Made by a program: the position numbers and the translations under genes
Origin: Bacillus velezensis
GTDB taxonomy: Bacteria > Bacillota > Bacilli > Bacillales > Bacillaceae
Assembly: GCF_001461825.1 (NCBI RefSeq)
Contig: NZ_LLZC01000012.1
Location: 310,001 to 374,000, forward strand
Length of the DNA stretch: 64,000 nucleotides
Direction of reading: 5' to 3'
Shown: positions 9,838-20,749 of the stretch, one piece after another
How the letters are laid out: each line of letters opens with the position of its first letter
How positions within the stretch are numbered: the stretch's first letter is position 1
The notes under the pieces: model-generated
Database searches by the model: none
What the model was told of the DNA's origin: nothing
The model's input: the letters and a program-made list of their open reading frames with translations, nothing else

Positions 9838-12057
9838 ATGAAAAAAGGACGCTTGATTGCGTTTTTCCTGATCGTATTATTGATCGGCACAGGGCTGGGG
9901 TATTTTACAAAACCGGCTGCCAATAATATTACGTTAGGATTGGATTTACGCGGCGGGTTTGAAGTTCTGTACGATGTGCAGCCCGTCAAAAAAGGCGATA
10001 AAATCACAAAAGACGTGCTCGTCAGCACGGTGCAGGCGCTGAACCGCCGGGCTAACGTTCTCGGCGTAAGCGAGCCGAACATTCAGATTGAAGGAAATAA
10101 CCGCATCCGCGTTCAGCTGGCGGGCGTCACGAATCAGAACAGGGCGCGCGAAATTCTGTCAACGGAAGCGCAGCTCTCGTTCAGGGATACGAATGATAAA
10201 GAGCTTTTAAACGGCTCTGATCTCGTGGAAAACGGCGCGAAGCAAACATTTGATCCGACGACGAACGAACCGATTGTCAGCGTTAAGCTGAAGGATGCGG
10301 ATAAGTTCGGAGAAGTGACGAAAAAAGTCAAGAAAATGGCGCCTAATAATCAGCTTGTGATCTGGCTTGATTACCAAAAAGGCGATTCATTTAAAAAAGA
10401 AGTCGGCAAAAAACATCCGAAATATGTATCCGCTCCGAATGTGAGCCGGGAACTAAATACAAAGGATGTCACGATTGAAGGCCAGTTCACCGTTCAAAAA
10501 GCAAAGGACTTGGCCAATATTTTAAACGCGGGCGCGCTGCCTGTGAAACTGACCGAAAAATACTCTACTTCCGTAGGGGCGCAATTCGGACAGCAGGCTT
10601 TGCATGATACGGTAGAGGCCGGCATCATCGGTATTGCAATTGTTTTCTTATTTATGTTGCTTTATTACAGACTGCCTGGACTCATAGCGGTAATTACGCT
10701 TTCTGTATACGTGTATATTACGCTTCAAGTGTTTGACTGGATGCAGGCGGTGCTGACGCTTCCGGGTATTGCGGCGCTCATTTTGGGTGTCGGGATGGCG
10801 GTTGACGCCAACATCATCACCTATGAACGGATAAAAGAAGAACTGAAACTCGGCAAATCCGTCCGCTCAGCTTTCCGTTCAGGGAACAGACGGTCATTCG
10901 CGACGATTTTCGATGCGAACATCACAACGATCATCGCAGCGGTCGTACTCTTTATTTTCGGGACAAGCTCTGTAAAAGGGTTTGCGACGATGCTGATTTT
11001 GTCAATTCTGACAAGCTTTATTACAGCTGTCTTCCTTTCAAGATTCCTGCTCTCTCTTCTCGTGGAAAGCAGATGGCTTGACCGGAAAAAAGGCTGGTTC
11101 GGCGTCAAGAAAAAACATATTATGGACATTCAAAAAACGGATGAAAATACTGAACCGCATACGGCATTCCAAAAATGGGATTTCACGAGCAAGCGAAAAT
11201 ATTTCTTTATTTTCTCAAGCGCTGTAACCATTGCGGGAATTATCATCTTACTGGTCTTTAAGCTCAACCTGGGAATCGATTTTGCAAGCGGCGCGCGGAT
11301 TGACGTGCAGAGCAATCATTCTTTGACGGCGCAGCAGGTTGAAAAAGATTTTGATTCTCTCGGCATGGAGCCGGAAAACATCGTGCTTTCTGGTAAAGAG
11401 AACCATGTTGCCGCGGCCCGGTTTGTCGGAGAGCCGTCTAAAGAAAAAATCGCTGAAATCAAAACGTACTTTAAGGACAAATACGGATCTGAACCGAACG
11501 TCAGCACGGTATCGCCGACAGTCGGAAAAGAACTGGCCCGTAATGCTTTATATGCTGTCGCCATTGCATCAATCGGCATCATTATTTACGTGTCAATCCG
11601 TTTCGAGTACAGAATGGCAATCGCCGCAATTGTATCCCTGCTGTATGACGCTTTCTTTATCGTCGCGTTTTTCAGCATTACCAGGCTGGAGGTCGATGTC
11701 ACCTTTATCGCCGCTGTACTCACCATAATCGGTTACTCGATAAATGATACGATCGTTACATTTGACCGGATACGTGAGCAGATGAAAAAACGTAAGCCGA
11801 AGTCATTTGCCGATCTGGAACATATCGTGAATCTGAGCTTGCAGCAAACCTTTACACGTTCGATCAATACGGTCTTGACCGTTGTGATTGTTGTCGTCGT
11901 GCTGCTCATTTTGGGCTCATCGTCAATTACAAACTTCTCCGTCGCTTTATTGGTCGGTTTATTGACGGGTGTTTATTCCTCTCTTTACATCGCCGCGCAG
12001 CTGTGGCTTGTATGGAAAGGAAAAGAATTTAAAGGGAAAAAATCAATCGAAGAGTAA
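9838..12057 (+). CDS. secDF: SecDF, fused Sec translocon accessory subunit
   Basis: A 739-residue natural fusion of SecD (about 1-430) and SecF (about 440-739), the usual Bacillus form. SecDF uses proton motive force to pull proteins out of SecYEG. SecD motif D1 (LGLDLRGGFEVLYDV) is near residue 35, then the P1 periplasmic domain, six helices with GVGMAVDANIITYERIKEE, then SecF (LNLGIDFASGARIDV, P4-like domain, six helices with GYSINDTIVTFDRIREQM). The start has a strong AAGGAGG. It ends at a clear terminator. Confidence 0.97.
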   Translation: MKKGRLIAFFLIVLLIGTGLGYFTKPAANNITLGLDLRGGFEVLYDVQPVKKGDKITKDVLVSTVQALNRRANVLGVSEPNIQIEGNNRIRVQLAGVTNQNRAREILSTEAQLSFRDTNDKELLNGSDLVENGAKQTFDPTTNEPIVSVKLKDADKFGEVTKKVKKMAPNNQLVIWLDYQKGDSFKKEVGKKHPKYVSAPNVSRELNTKDVTIEGQFTVQKAKDLANILNAGALPVKLTEKYSTSVGAQFGQQALHDTVEAGIIGIAIVFLFMLLYYRLPGLIAVITLSVYVYITLQVFDWMQAVLTLPGIAALILGVGMAVDANIITYERIKEELKLGKSVRSAFRSGNRRSFATIFDANITTIIAAVVLFIFGTSSVKGFATMLILSILTSFITAVFLSRFLLSLLVESRWLDRKKGWFGVKKKHIMDIQKTDENTEPHTAFQKWDFTSKRKYFFIFSSAVTIAGIIILLVFKLNLGIDFASGARIDVQSNHSLTAQQVEKDFDSLGMEPENIVLSGKENHVAAARFVGEPSKEKIAEIKTYFKDKYGSEPNVSTVSPTVGKELARNALYAVAIASIGIIIYVSIRFEYRMAIAAIVSLLYDAFFIVAFFSITRLEVDVTFIAAVLTIIGYSINDTIVTFDRIREQMKKRKPKSFADLEHIVNLSLQQTFTRSINTVLTVVIVVVVLLILGSSSITNFSVALLVGLLTGVYSSLYIAAQLWLVWKGKEFKGKKSIEE

Positions 12058-12062
12058 AATGG

Positions 12063-12097
12063 GAACAGGCTGTCTTGCAGAAGGCAGCCTGTTTTTT
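12063..12097 (+). terminator. Intrinsic terminator of secDF
   Basis: ACAGGCTG (12065-12072) and CAGCCTGT with inner CTT/AAG pairs, then TTTTTT. Confidence 0.9.
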
Positions 12098-12188
12098 CAG
12101 GCCGCATTGAACTTAAAACCTGCATTTGCTATAATGACATACGCTTACATAATCAATCATCATTGTAAAAACATGTAGGAGGGTTCTT

Positions 12189-12686
12189 ATGAACGTTCGT
12201 GAGTCGGAGCTTCCGGGCATCGGCCAGAAAGTAGAAGTCATTACGAAAAATCACGATAAAATCAGTATTATTCTTCATGATGACGGCAGAAAAGAGCTCT
12301 ATTACTTCGATGAGAATGATCATGACGAATGCTTGGCATGCGTTGAATTTAACGACGAAGAGGCGAGGCAGATTTCCGCTATTTTAGGCGGGATGACGTA
12401 TAAGCCGAAAGCGCTGGAATCTGTGGAAGTCGCGCTTGATGGCCTCGTCATTGAGTGGTTTAAAGCCGAATCTCATGCACCGGCTGTCAGCCGTACAATC
12501 GGAGATTTGGAGATCAAGAAACATTACAACGTCCAGATTATTGCGATCGTAAAGAAAAATCGGCAAAAACAGCTGAGCCCCGGCATTGATACCGTAATTG
12601 AAGAAGGGGACACCCTCGTCATATCGGGAGAAAGAAGCGGACTGAAAAAGCTGGTCCGCGAGCAGTTAACGGCCCGGATTTCCTGA
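12189..12686 (+). CDS. yrvC: YrvC, TrkA-C (RCK_C) regulatory subunit of a cation antiporter type
   Basis: A 165-residue cytoplasmic protein resembling KhtT/AmhM-type regulators. The N-terminal half (ESELPGIGQKVEVITKNHDKISIILHDDG) is the domain that precedes RCK_C in this family. The C-terminal half (from about 85, ESVEVALDGLVIEWFKAES) is a TrkA-C domain ending TVIEEGDTLVISGERSGL. Such subunits bind a nucleotide or ion and gate a K+ or Na+/H+ antiporter. No antiporter gene adjoins it here, so its partner is unknown; the next gene, yrvD, is a small membrane protein. The ATG at 12189 follows TAGGAGGG. Confidence 0.8.
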   Translation: MNVRESELPGIGQKVEVITKNHDKISIILHDDGRKELYYFDENDHDECLACVEFNDEEARQISAILGGMTYKPKALESVEVALDGLVIEWFKAESHAPAVSRTIGDLEIKKHYNVQIIAIVKKNRQKQLSPGIDTVIEEGDTLVISGERSGLKKLVREQLTARIS

Positions 12687-12749
12687 GACCGGGGTTTACT
12701 CCCGGGAAAATGGGGGAAAAGATAAGAGTGAACGATTGGGGGCAGACGC

Positions 12750-13076
12750 ATGAATAAACAATGGACTATTATATTCGCATTACTATTTACTCTGATTGTC
12801 GCCATTTTTGCTGTCATTAACGTGCGGGCGGTTGAGGTTGATTATCTGTTCGGAACCGCTGAATGGCCGCTGATTTTAGTCATTTTAGGTTCTGTGTTAA
12901 TGGGAGCGCTGATCGTGTTTTCGGCCGGCATATTTCAAGTGATGAAGCTGAAGCGCGAAATTAAAATGCTGCGGAAAGAAAACAGATCCGCAGGTGAATT
13001 GACGGCTGATTCGGACGGCCAAAAAACAGCCGCGCCGCCGGAAGAAATGCTTGAAGAGAAAAAAGGATCAGAATAA
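12750..13076 (+). CDS. yrvD: YrvD, LapA-domain (DUF1049) membrane protein
   Basis: A 108-residue protein with two membrane helices (about 6-26 and 38-62) and a charged coiled-coil tail (KLKREIKMLRKENRSAG), matching the LapA/DUF1049 family. In enterobacteria LapA/LapB act in lipopolysaccharide assembly; in Bacillus, which has no LPS, the role is unknown. It starts 64 nt after yrvC and has a weak G-rich site (GGGGG) upstream of 12750. A sigma-A promoter for recJ follows it directly. Confidence 0.82.
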   Translation: MNKQWTIIFALLFTLIVAIFAVINVRAVEVDYLFGTAEWPLILVILGSVLMGALIVFSAGIFQVMKLKREIKMLRKENRSAGELTADSDGQKTAAPPEEMLEEKKGSE

Positions 13077-13079
13077 CAT

Positions 13080-13109
13080 TTGAAACCCCTCAGTCCGCTC
13101 TAGTATAAT
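13080..13109 (+). promoter_or_regulatory. Predicted sigma-A promoter of recJ
   Basis: TTGAAA at 13080-13085 and a perfect TATAAT at 13104-13109, 18 nt apart, 22 nt before the recJ ATG. The transcript leader would be very short. Confidence 0.75.
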
Positions 13110-13131
13110 AGGGTGGTTGAGGGGTGAATTT

Positions 13132-15492
13132 ATGTTAGCGTCAAAAATGCGCTGGGAAATCCAGCAGCCGGATCAGGAAAAAGTCAAATCACTCACAGAA
13201 CAATTGGACATAACACCTCTTGTGGCATCACTGCTTGTAAAAAGAGGTTTTGATACTGCCGAAAGCGCAAGGCTGTTTTTACATACAAAGGATGCAGACT
13301 TTTATGACCCGTATGAATTAAAGGGAATGCGGGAAGCAGTTGATCGGATAAAACTGGCGGTTTCTCAAGGGGAACCGATTATGATTTACGGAGATTACGA
13401 TGCAGACGGCGTTACAAGCACGTCAGTGATGCTGACGGCACTCAGACAGCTGTCGGCGGACGTTGACTTTTATATTCCCGACCGTTTCACAGAAGGCTAC
13501 GGCCCGAATGAACAAGCTTTCCGTTCCATAAAAGAGCGGGGATTTTCGCTGATCATTACAGTGGATACGGGAATCGCCGCCGTCCATGAAGCTGAAGTCG
13601 CAAAAGAGCTGGGCTTAGACGTCATTATTACCGACCACCATGAGCCGGGACCCGAGCTTCCTGACGTATTTGCGATCATCCACCCGAAGCAGCCGGGATG
13701 CGGCTATCCGTTTAAAGAATTGGCCGGCGTCGGTGTGGCGTTTAAGCTTGCCCACGCGCTTACGGGTTCTTTGCCGGAAGCTATGCTGGACTTGGCGGCA
13801 ATCGGTACGGTTGCAGATCTGGTGCCTCTTCATGATGAAAACAGATTAATTGCGTCACTTGGGATCGAAAGGCTTCGGACGACAAATCGGCCGGGCCTCA
13901 AAGCTCTGATTAAGCTTTCCGGCGGAGATATCGGACAAGCTGATGAGGAAACGATCGGATTTCAGGTCGCGCCGAGGCTCAATGCCGTCGGAAGAATAGA
14001 ACAGGCTGATCCCGCCGTGCATCTGCTGATGACCGAAGATCAGTTTGAAGCGGAGGAACTGGCTTCGGATATTGACCGGCTGAATAAAGAGCGGCAGAAA
14101 ATAGTGAAAACCATGACCGAAGAGGCTGTTGAAATGGTTCAGCAGCAAGGCGGAAACCCGTCTGCCATTGTAGTGGCAAAAGCCGGCTGGAATCCGGGAG
14201 TCGTCGGTATTGTCGCATCGAAGCTGGCTGAACGTTTTTACCGGCCCGCTGTTGTGCTTGGGATAGATGAGGAGCAGGGCATCGCTAAAGGGTCGGCGCG
14301 AAGCATCAGAGGCTTCAACCTTTTTACGAGCCTTTCACAGTGCAGAGACATTCTTCCTCATTTCGGCGGGCATCCGATGGCGGCAGGAATGACGTTGAAG
14401 GCTGAAGATGTGGCGGAATTAAGGGACAGGCTGAATCAAATGGCTGAAGAAACCCTTACGGAAGAGGATTTTATTCCCGTTCAGGAGGTTGATCTTGTCT
14501 GCGGCGTTGAAGACATAACCGTTGAAAGCATTACAGAATTGAATATGCTGTCGCCGTTCGGCATGCTTAACCCTAAACCGCATGTGATGGTGAAAAATGC
14601 CGTGCTTGATGATGTGCGCCTGATCGGAGCGAATAAAAATCACGTGAAAATGACGGTGAAAAGTGATTCCGCCGTCCTTGACTGCGTCGGCTTTAACAAA
14701 GGGGAGCTTGAAGCCGGAGTTGTCCCCGGATCAACGATTTCCATTGTCGGCGAGATGTCCATTAATGAATGGAACAACAGAAAGAAACCCCAGCTGATGA
14801 TTAAAGATGCTGCGGTGCCGGAATGGCAGCTTTTTGATATCAGGGGCAAGCGGACGTGGGAAGACACGGTCACCTCGCTGCCGAAGGAAAAACGGGTGCT
14901 CATCAGCTTTAACGAAAAAACCGCTCAGAAGCTCCGTGCAAAAGAGCTGTCGGGCGAGCTGGCCGGGATCACATCGGAATCCGAGGCGGAAGCTCTCCAG
15001 CTTGACGGAAAATATGCCGTTTTTCTGGATGTGCCGCCGTCAGCGGATCGCCTGCAGCATTTGCTTGACGGAAAGAAGCCGGAACGGATTTATTTTGTTT
15101 TTATCAATCATGAAGAACATTTCCTGTCCTCATTTCCATCGCGGAATGATTTCAAGTGGTTTTACGCATTTCTCTTAAAAAGGGGCGCTTTTGACTTCGG
15201 CAAGCATGGTTCAGAGCTTGCGAGACACAGAGGATGGTCAATTGACACAATCAATTTCATGACAAAGGTGTTTTTTGATCTCGGTTTTGTTAAAATAGAA
15301 GATGGTGTGCTGTCTGTCGTGAGCGGCGCGAAAAAACGCGACCTGGCAGATTCGCAAACCTATCAGGTAAAACAGCAGCTGATGGAATTAGACCAGAAGC
15401 TCAATTATTCCGCAGCCCATGAGCTGAAGGAATGGCTGAATAAGCTGATGAACCAAGGTTCAGAAGCTTATGAAAGTACGAGGAGGACATAG
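13132..15492 (+). CDS. recJ: RecJ, single-strand-specific 5'-3' exonuclease
   Basis: RecJ (786 residues from the ATG at 13132) resects 5' ends in recombination and repair. The DHH phosphoesterase core shows GDYDADG (87-93) and ITDHHEPG (DHH at 168-170). The DHHA1 domain follows ([29 protein letters not shown]), then an OB-fold ([18 protein letters not shown]) and the extra C-terminal domain of Bacillus RecJ. The in-frame TTG at 13117 lies before the GAGGGGTG site and is rejected. apt begins 5 nt after the stop. Confidence 0.97.
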   Translation: MLASKMRWEIQQPDQEKVKSLTEQLDITPLVASLLVKRGFDTAESARLFLHTKDADFYDPYELKGMREAVDRIKLAVSQGEPIMIYGDYDADGVTSTSVMLTALRQLSADVDFYIPDRFTEGYGPNEQAFRSIKERGFSLIITVDTGIAAVHEAEVAKELGLDVIITDHHEPGPELPDVFAIIHPKQPGCGYPFKELAGVGVAFKLAHALTGSLPEAMLDLAAIGTVADLVPLHDENRLIASLGIERLRTTNRPGLKALIKLSGGDIGQADEETIGFQVAPRLNAVGRIEQADPAVHLLMTEDQFEAEELASDIDRLNKERQKIVKTMTEEAVEMVQQQGGNPSAIVVAKAGWNPGVVGIVASKLAERFYRPAVVLGIDEEQGIAKGSARSIRGFNLFTSLSQCRDILPHFGGHPMAAGMTLKAEDVAELRDRLNQMAEETLTEEDFIPVQEVDLVCGVEDITVESITELNMLSPFGMLNPKPHVMVKNAVLDDVRLIGANKNHVKMTVKSDSAVLDCVGFNKGELEAGVVPGSTISIVGEMSINEWNNRKKPQLMIKDAAVPEWQLFDIRGKRTWEDTVTSLPKEKRVLISFNEKTAQKLRAKELSGELAGITSESEAEALQLDGKYAVFLDVPPSADRLQHLLDGKKPERIYFVFINHEEHFLSSFPSRNDFKWFYAFLLKRGAFDFGKHGSELARHRGWSIDTINFMTKVFFDLGFVKIEDGVLSVVSGAKKRDLADSQTYQVKQQLMELDQKLNYSAAHELKEWLNKLMNQGSEAYESTRRT

Positions 15493-15497
15493 AACAG

Positions 15498-16010
15498 ATG
15501 GATCTTAAAAAATACGTAACAATTGTGCCCGATTACCCGAAAGAAGGCGTACAATTTAAAGATATTACGACATTGATGGACAAAGGCGACGTATACCGTT
15601 ACGCTACTGACCAAATTGTTGAATATGCAAAAGAAAAAGAAATTGATTTAGTTGTCGGGCCTGAAGCGCGCGGCTTTATTATCGGCTGTCCGGTTGCATA
15701 CGCTCTCGGAGTCGGCTTTGCGCCGGTTCGGAAAGAAGGAAAACTTCCGCGTGAGGTCATTAAAGTCGATTACGGTTTGGAGTACGGAAAAGACGTACTG
15801 ACGATTCATAAAGATGCGATTCTGCCGGGACAGCGCGTGCTGATTACTGATGACTTGCTTGCAACAGGCGGCACGATCGAAGCAACGATTAAGCTAGTCG
15901 AAGAACTGGGCGGCGTCGTAGCCGGTATTGCGTTCTTAATCGAGCTTTCTTACCTTGACGGCAGAGACAAGCTTGACGATTACGATATTTTAACATTAAT
16001 GAAATATTAA
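15498..16010 (+). CDS. apt: Apt, adenine phosphoribosyltransferase
   Basis: Apt (170 residues) converts adenine and PRPP to AMP in purine salvage. The PRPP-binding loop [14 protein letters not shown] is at 114-127, with the family motif [14 protein letters not shown] at 54-67 and flexible loop residues VRKEGKLP. The ATG at 15498 follows AGGAGGACAT. It lies directly behind recJ in one transcript and ends at a terminator, so relA has its own promoter. The recJ-apt-relA order is conserved in Bacillus. Confidence 0.97.
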   Translation: MDLKKYVTIVPDYPKEGVQFKDITTLMDKGDVYRYATDQIVEYAKEKEIDLVVGPEARGFIIGCPVAYALGVGFAPVRKEGKLPREVIKVDYGLEYGKDVLTIHKDAILPGQRVLITDDLLATGGTIEATIKLVEELGGVVAGIAFLIELSYLDGRDKLDDYDILTLMKY

Positions 16011-16018
16011 CCGCATAT

Positions 16019-16052
16019 GGAAAAAAGCACTCGTGTCAGGGTGCTTTTTTCC
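16019..16052 (+). terminator. Intrinsic terminator of apt
   Basis: AAAAAAGCAC (16021-16030) pairs with GTGCTTTTTT (16041-16050). Confidence 0.85.
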
Positions 16053-16102
16053 TATTATTTCATCATCCTGACAGATTCTTTAGGTGTTTTGAACTTCTGC
16101 CC

Positions 16103-16131
16103 TTTACATCTCTCGTTTTTTTCTTGATAAT
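16103..16131 (+). promoter_or_regulatory. Predicted sigma-A promoter of relA
   Basis: TTTACA (16103-16108) and GATAAT (16126-16131) with a 17-nt spacer, 36 nt before the relA start. Confidence 0.55.
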
Positions 16132-16167
16132 AAACTAATACAGTTTACATTTAAAAAAGGTGATTCC

Positions 16168-18372
16168 ATGGCGAACGAACAAGTATTGACTGCCGAGCAA
16201 GTAATAGATAAAGCGCGCACTTATCTGCCGGAGGAGCAGATTGCGTTTGTTGAGAAAGCTTACCTGTATGCGCAAAACGCGCATCGCGAACAGTACCGCA
16301 AATCAGGTGAGCCGTACATCATTCATCCGATTCAGGTGGCGGGGATTCTCGTCGATCTGGAAATGGACCCTTCCACAATTGCGGGCGGATTTCTGCATGA
16401 CGTGGTAGAGGACACGGATGTCACCCTCGACGACCTGAAGGAAGCATTTTCTGAAGAAGTGGCGATGCTTGTCGACGGCGTGACGAAGCTCGGTAAAATT
16501 AAGTATAAATCTCAAGAGGAGCAGCAGGCGGAAAACCATCGAAAAATGTTTGTCGCTATGGCTCAGGATATCAGAGTCATATTGATCAAGCTGGCGGATC
16601 GCCTTCACAATATGCGGACGTTAAAGCATCTTCCGCAGGAAAAGCAGCGGAGAATTTCAAATGAGACGCTGGAGATTTTCGCTCCGCTGGCCCATCGGCT
16701 CGGGATTTCTAAAATCAAATGGGAGCTTGAAGACACCGCTCTCCGTTATTTGAATCCTCAGCAGTATTACAGAATCGTCAACCTCATGAAGAAAAAGCGC
16801 GCGGAACGCGAACTTTATGTCGAAGAGGTTGTCAATGAAGTGAAAAAACGGGTCGAAGAAGTGAATATCAAAGCGGACTTTTCAGGACGTCCGAAGCACA
16901 TCTACAGCATTTACCGCAAGATGGCGCTGCAAAATAAACAGTTCAATGAAATATATGATCTGCTCGCCGTCCGTATTCTTGTCGGAAGCATTAAAGACTG
17001 CTACGCCGTACTCGGCATTATTCATACGTGCTGGAAGCCGATGCCGGGCAGATTCAAAGATTATATTGCGATGCCTAAGCCGAATATGTATCAGTCGCTG
17101 CATACGACCGTAATCGGGCCTAAAGGCGATCCGCTGGAAGTGCAGATCAGAACGTTTGAGATGCATGAGATCGCTGAATACGGGGTGGCCGCACACTGGG
17201 CATATAAAGAAGGCAAGGCTGCAAACGAAGAAGCGACATTTGAGAAAAAACTGTCCTGGTTCCGTGAAATTCTGGAATTCCAAAACGAGTCTACGGATGC
17301 GGAAGAATTTATGGAATCGCTGAAAATCGATCTGTTTTCTGACATGGTATACGTATTTACGCCAAAAGGCGATGTCATTGAACTGCCGTCAGGCTCTGTG
17401 CCGATTGATTTTTCCTACAGGATACACTCGGAGATCGGCAACAAAACAATCGGGGCGAAAGTGAACGGAAAAATGGTGACGCTTGACCATAAGCTCCGGA
17501 CGGGCGACATCGTCGAGATTCTGACGTCCAAGCATTCATACGGCCCGAGCCAAGACTGGGTCAAACTGGCGCAGACGTCCCAGGCGAAACACAAAATCCG
17601 CCAATTCTTTAAGAAACAGCGCCGTGAAGAAAACGTCGAAAAAGGCCGTGAGCTTGTCGAGAAAGAAATTAAAAATCTTGATTTTGAAGTGAAAGATGTT
17701 TTAACACTCGAAAATCTTCAAAAAGTTGCCGACAAGTTCAATTTCTCAAATGAAGAGGATATGTACGCGGCGGTCGGGTATAACGGCATTACCGCTCTTC
17801 AGGTGGCCAACAGGCTCACTGAAAAAGAGCGGAAGCTGCGTGACCAGGAAGAGCAGGAAAAAATCGTTCAGGAAGTCACTTCCGAGCCGAAACATTATCC
17901 GCAAGGGAGAAAACGGGAAGCGGGTGTGCGCGTAAAAGGCATTGACAACCTTCTCGTCCGCTTGTCGAAATGCTGCAACCCGGTGCCGGGCGACCATATC
18001 GTCGGTTTTATTACAAAAGGGCGCGGTGTATCCGTTCACCGGGATGACTGTCCGAACGTCAAAACGAATGAAGCGCAGGAACGTCTGATCCCTGTTGAAT
18101 GGGAGCATGAATCACAGGTTCAAAGACGCAAAGAATATAACGTTGAGATTGAGATTTTGGGGTATGACCGTCTCGGGCTTTTAAATGAGGTGCTCCAAGC
18201 CGTAAATGAGACGAAAACCAACATCTCCTCTGTCTCCGGCAAATCCGACCGCAATAAAGTCGCTACGATTCATATGGCGATTTTTATTCAAAACATCAAC
18301 CATCTGCATAAAGTGGTCGAGCGGATTAAGCAGATCAGAGACATCTATTCAGTCCGGCGGGTAATGAACTAA
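16168..18372 (+). CDS. relA: RelA/Rel, bifunctional (p)ppGpp synthetase-hydrolase
   Basis: A 734-residue long RSH enzyme, the main stringent response factor of Firmicutes. Order of domains: HD hydrolase (HPIQVAGIL at 53-61, HDVVEDTDV at 77-85, so hydrolysis residues are intact), synthetase ([33 protein letters not shown]), TGS (about 390-450, [16 protein letters not shown]), a helical linker, the zinc-finger region ([11 protein letters not shown]) and the C-terminal ACT domain ([20 protein letters not shown]). The ATG at 16168 follows AAAAAGGTG. dtd follows 12 nt after its stop. Confidence 0.97.
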   Translation: MANEQVLTAEQVIDKARTYLPEEQIAFVEKAYLYAQNAHREQYRKSGEPYIIHPIQVAGILVDLEMDPSTIAGGFLHDVVEDTDVTLDDLKEAFSEEVAMLVDGVTKLGKIKYKSQEEQQAENHRKMFVAMAQDIRVILIKLADRLHNMRTLKHLPQEKQRRISNETLEIFAPLAHRLGISKIKWELEDTALRYLNPQQYYRIVNLMKKKRAERELYVEEVVNEVKKRVEEVNIKADFSGRPKHIYSIYRKMALQNKQFNEIYDLLAVRILVGSIKDCYAVLGIIHTCWKPMPGRFKDYIAMPKPNMYQSLHTTVIGPKGDPLEVQIRTFEMHEIAEYGVAAHWAYKEGKAANEEATFEKKLSWFREILEFQNESTDAEEFMESLKIDLFSDMVYVFTPKGDVIELPSGSVPIDFSYRIHSEIGNKTIGAKVNGKMVTLDHKLRTGDIVEILTSKHSYGPSQDWVKLAQTSQAKHKIRQFFKKQRREENVEKGRELVEKEIKNLDFEVKDVLTLENLQKVADKFNFSNEEDMYAAVGYNGITALQVANRLTEKERKLRDQEEQEKIVQEVTSEPKHYPQGRKREAGVRVKGIDNLLVRLSKCCNPVPGDHIVGFITKGRGVSVHRDDCPNVKTNEAQERLIPVEWEHESQVQRRKEYNVEIEILGYDRLGLLNEVLQAVNETKTNISSVSGKSDRNKVATIHMAIFIQNINHLHKVVERIKQIRDIYSVRRVMN

Positions 18373-18384
18373 AAGGAGCTTGCT

Positions 18385-18828
18385 ATGAAATTAGTTGTTC
18401 AGCGTGTAACAGAAGCAAGTGTGACGGTTGACGGCGCTGTCGCCGGCCGGATCGGACCCGGCATTATGGCGCTTGTCGGCATCACTCATGAAGATACAGA
18501 AGAAGATGCCGCTTACTTGGCGGATAAAATCGTGAATCTTCGGATTTTTGATGATGAAAGCGGCAAGATGAATTTATCGCTTTTGGATACGGGCGGGGAG
18601 ATTTTATCCGTTTCCCAGTTTACGCTTTACGGCGAAACGAAGAAAGGGAGACGCCCGAATTTTATGAATGCGGCTAAACCGGATCAGGCTGTGCTCCTTT
18701 ATGAAAAGTGGAACGAACTCCTTCGGGAAAAAGGAGTCAAAGTGGAAACAGGAATATTCGGAGCCATGATGGATGTTCAGCTGACGAATTCCGGGCCGAT
18801 TACATTGATTATGGATTCTAAACAATAA
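18385..18828 (+). CDS. dtd: Dtd, D-aminoacyl-tRNA deacylase
   Basis: Dtd (147 residues, usual length; YrvI in B. subtilis) hydrolyses D-amino acids from mischarged tRNAs and also glycine from tRNA-Ala. Both signature motifs are present: SQFTLYG at about 75-81 and the Gly-cisPro motif NSGPITL near the C-terminus (about 136-142). The start has AAAGGAG. It is co-transcribed with relA and ends at a bidirectional terminator shared with yrvJ. Confidence 0.95.
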   Translation: MKLVVQRVTEASVTVDGAVAGRIGPGIMALVGITHEDTEEDAAYLADKIVNLRIFDDESGKMNLSLLDTGGEILSVSQFTLYGETKKGRRPNFMNAAKPDQAVLLYEKWNELLREKGVKVETGIFGAMMDVQLTNSGPITLIMDSKQ

Positions 18829-18858
18829 AAAAAGCTGCCGTTCGGCAGCTTTTTTTAT
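18827..18858. terminator. Bidirectional terminator between dtd and yrvJ
   Basis: AAAAAAAGCTGCCG and CGGCAGCTTTTTTT form a symmetrical hairpin with A- and T-runs on either side. Confidence 0.9.
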
Positions 18859-20417
18859 GATTGAAAATAATGTTCCAATCCGCTTTCAATTCCGTCTGTC
18901 ACTTTTTCCTGATAAGAGCCGCTATGTATGATTGTTTCTTCTTGCGGTTGACTGAGATAGCCGAGCTCATACAGCATGGCAGGCCGTTTATTTTCCCTCA
19001 GGACGTAATAATCGCCAAACAGAACGCCGCGATCCGGGATAGGGGAACGCTTCAGTACTTCAGAATGGACGTCTGAGGCAAGCTGGCGATCCTTAGACGG
19101 ACTGTAATAATAAGCCGTGCTTCCCCGCGTTGACGTATCGGCATAGCTGTCATAGTGAATGCTGATAAAGGCATCCGCATTCCGGTAATGAGAGGTTGAA
19201 ACCCTGGCCTGCAGGCTGATAAAAGTATCATCCTGTCTGGTGATATACACGTTTGCACCGGATGCCCGCAATTTTTGGGCCAGCAGCTTAGCGGTTTTAA
19301 TCGTTACGTTTTTTTCAAACTTTCCGGAGTAGCCGATCGTTCCGCTGTCTTTTCCTCCGTGTCCGGGATCAACGACGATCGTTTTGTTTTTAAGTGAGCC
19401 GCTGCCGCCCGACGTGTCGGGAGAAGGTGCTTCTCCTGTTTCCTCCCCGCTTTTTGACGTTTGTACGACCCAGTTTGCCACATATGCGGTTTGTCCGTTT
19501 TCAAGCCGGACTTCATACCATTTGCCGCTTGAGCCGACAATCGGGTAGGCTGCGCCTTTATCTGCTCTTTTTACGATAGAAGCGGAAGTCGAGGCCGAGC
19601 TCCTTAAGTTGGTGCCGCCGTACACAATATACGCTTTTTTCGAGGAGCCTGAGCCCGCAGAACCGTCTCCCGAGCCGGATGCGCTGCCCGATGAGTCAGA
19701 ATCCTTTATGATGTAGTGGCTTGCTGCCCAGCCTTTTTGCCCGTTTGCTTCAATTTTCAGCCAGCCGTGGTCTTCACTTAAAATGGAAACCTTTGTTCCG
19801 CGTGATAATTTAGTCATAATCGCTGAATCATGTGATGCTGCACTTCTGACATTCAATGAAGAAACGCCGACCGTCCCGTTTTTTGACCCGCTTCGGGCCG
19901 AAGTTGCTTTCGTATCCGATCCGCCGCTGTCCGCGGTGACGTATTCGGAAGAAACCCATCCGGTTGTGCCTTGATAAGAAATGTTCACCCATCCGCTGTT
20001 CTTGTCCAGCACGGATGCATGTGCGCCTTGCGGAAGTTTGCCGATGACTTCATATGATGTCCCCGGGCCTTTTCTGATGCGGAGGTCAGGATCGGTGGAA
20101 GTGACCGTTCCGCTTGTTGCGGATGAATTGTCTGCTCCCCCGGCTGTTTTTGATATCAGCCAGGAAACGACCCATCCGGTTTTACCGGGGCTCAGCTGAA
20201 GCTGCACCCAGTCTCCCTCTTCTTTAGCGATCGGGTATCTTTCCCCTTTTTTTACTTCAGCCTTAATTCCATAGCTCAGGCCGGGACCGCCTCTGACATT
20301 GATCTTGTCTGTCGCGATGACCGCTTCTCCCTCTGCGGCGATTGCGGTGTGGAATGACGGAAGAAGCGCTGTGATGATGACGCCGCATAAAATAAGAGCA
20401 AGAGTTCTCTTCTTCAT
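18855..20417 (-). CDS. yrvJ: YrvJ, secreted N-acetylmuramoyl-L-alanine amidase with four SH3b repeats
   Basis: A 520-residue exported cell-wall hydrolase. Residues 1-28 are a signal peptide (cleavage near AIA/AEG). Four bacterial SH3 repeats follow (about 30-90, 105-162, 178-236, 258-315), each with an LRxxPGxSY-like or LRSSAS-like core, separated by Ser/Gly/Thr linkers; they should bind wall material. The last 180 residues are an Amidase_3 zinc domain (VVDPGHGGKDSG, ISIHYDSY, catalytic Glu in LYELGYLSQP). It has an upstream AAGGAGG and stands as a single gene. The physiological role of YrvJ is poorly defined. Confidence 0.92.
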   Translation of the reverse strand: MKKRTLALILCGVIITALLPSFHTAIAAEGEAVIATDKINVRGGPGLSYGIKAEVKKGERYPIAKEEGDWVQLQLSPGKTGWVVSWLISKTAGGADNSSATSGTVTSTDPDLRIRKGPGTSYEVIGKLPQGAHASVLDKNSGWVNISYQGTTGWVSSEYVTADSGGSDTKATSARSGSKNGTVGVSSLNVRSAASHDSAIMTKLSRGTKVSILSEDHGWLKIEANGQKGWAASHYIIKDSDSSGSASGSGDGSAGSGSSKKAYIVYGGTNLRSSASTSASIVKRADKGAAYPIVGSSGKWYEVRLENGQTAYVANWVVQTSKSGEETGEAPSPDTSGGSGSLKNKTIVVDPGHGGKDSGTIGYSGKFEKNVTIKTAKLLAQKLRASGANVYITRQDDTFISLQARVSTSHYRNADAFISIHYDSYADTSTRGSTAYYYSPSKDRQLASDVHSEVLKRSPIPDRGVLFGDYYVLRENKRPAMLYELGYLSQPQEETIIHSGSYQEKVTDGIESGLEHYFQS

Positions 20418-20547
20418 GGCTGTCCTCCTTTCTGAACTAACTAAAATACATTCTTGTATAATATCGTATTTTCCTTGCTGAATGTTAAATAAAAATAAAA
20501 TGGTTTGTTTATACTAGTCATAAATACAGCGAAAAGGTGTGCAAATC

Positions 20548-20718
20548 ATGAAATATCAACCAAAAATGGGACGCGCGCTGCACGATGCGGAAGGAAATCT
20601 GCACTTCAGTGATCAGAGCGATAGAGAAAAGGCGGGTTTTCTTGAAGAGACGGCGACGGAGTTCGGTCTCTTATCGAAAGAAGCGGTCGCAAGGAAAAAC
20701 AGACGGAATAAAACTTGA
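20548..20718 (+). CDS. yrzK: YrzK, small protein of unknown function (56 aa)
   Basis: A 56-residue protein, below many gene-finder cut-offs. The ATG at 20548 follows AAAAGGTG. The sequence is hydrophilic and basic, beginning [20 protein letters not shown] and ending RKNRRNKT, with a central Glu-rich helix-like segment ([17 protein letters not shown]). No signal peptide or membrane segment. It corresponds by position to yrzK, upstream of hisS in B. subtilis. Its stop codon lies inside the -35 box of the hisS promoter. Confidence 0.75.
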   Translation: MKYQPKMGRALHDAEGNLHFSDQSDREKAGFLEETATEFGLLSKEAVARKNRRNKT

Positions 20719-20743
20719 CAGGGGAGTGCAATCCCATTATTAT
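20715..20743 (+). promoter_or_regulatory. Predicted sigma-A promoter of the hisS-aspS operon
   Basis: A perfect TTGACA at 20715-20720 and TATTAT at 20738-20743 with a 17-nt spacer. A TATAAT also lies at 20741-20746 but at 20-nt spacing. The -35 box overlaps the yrzK stop. Confidence 0.75.
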
Positions 20744-20749
20744 AATAGA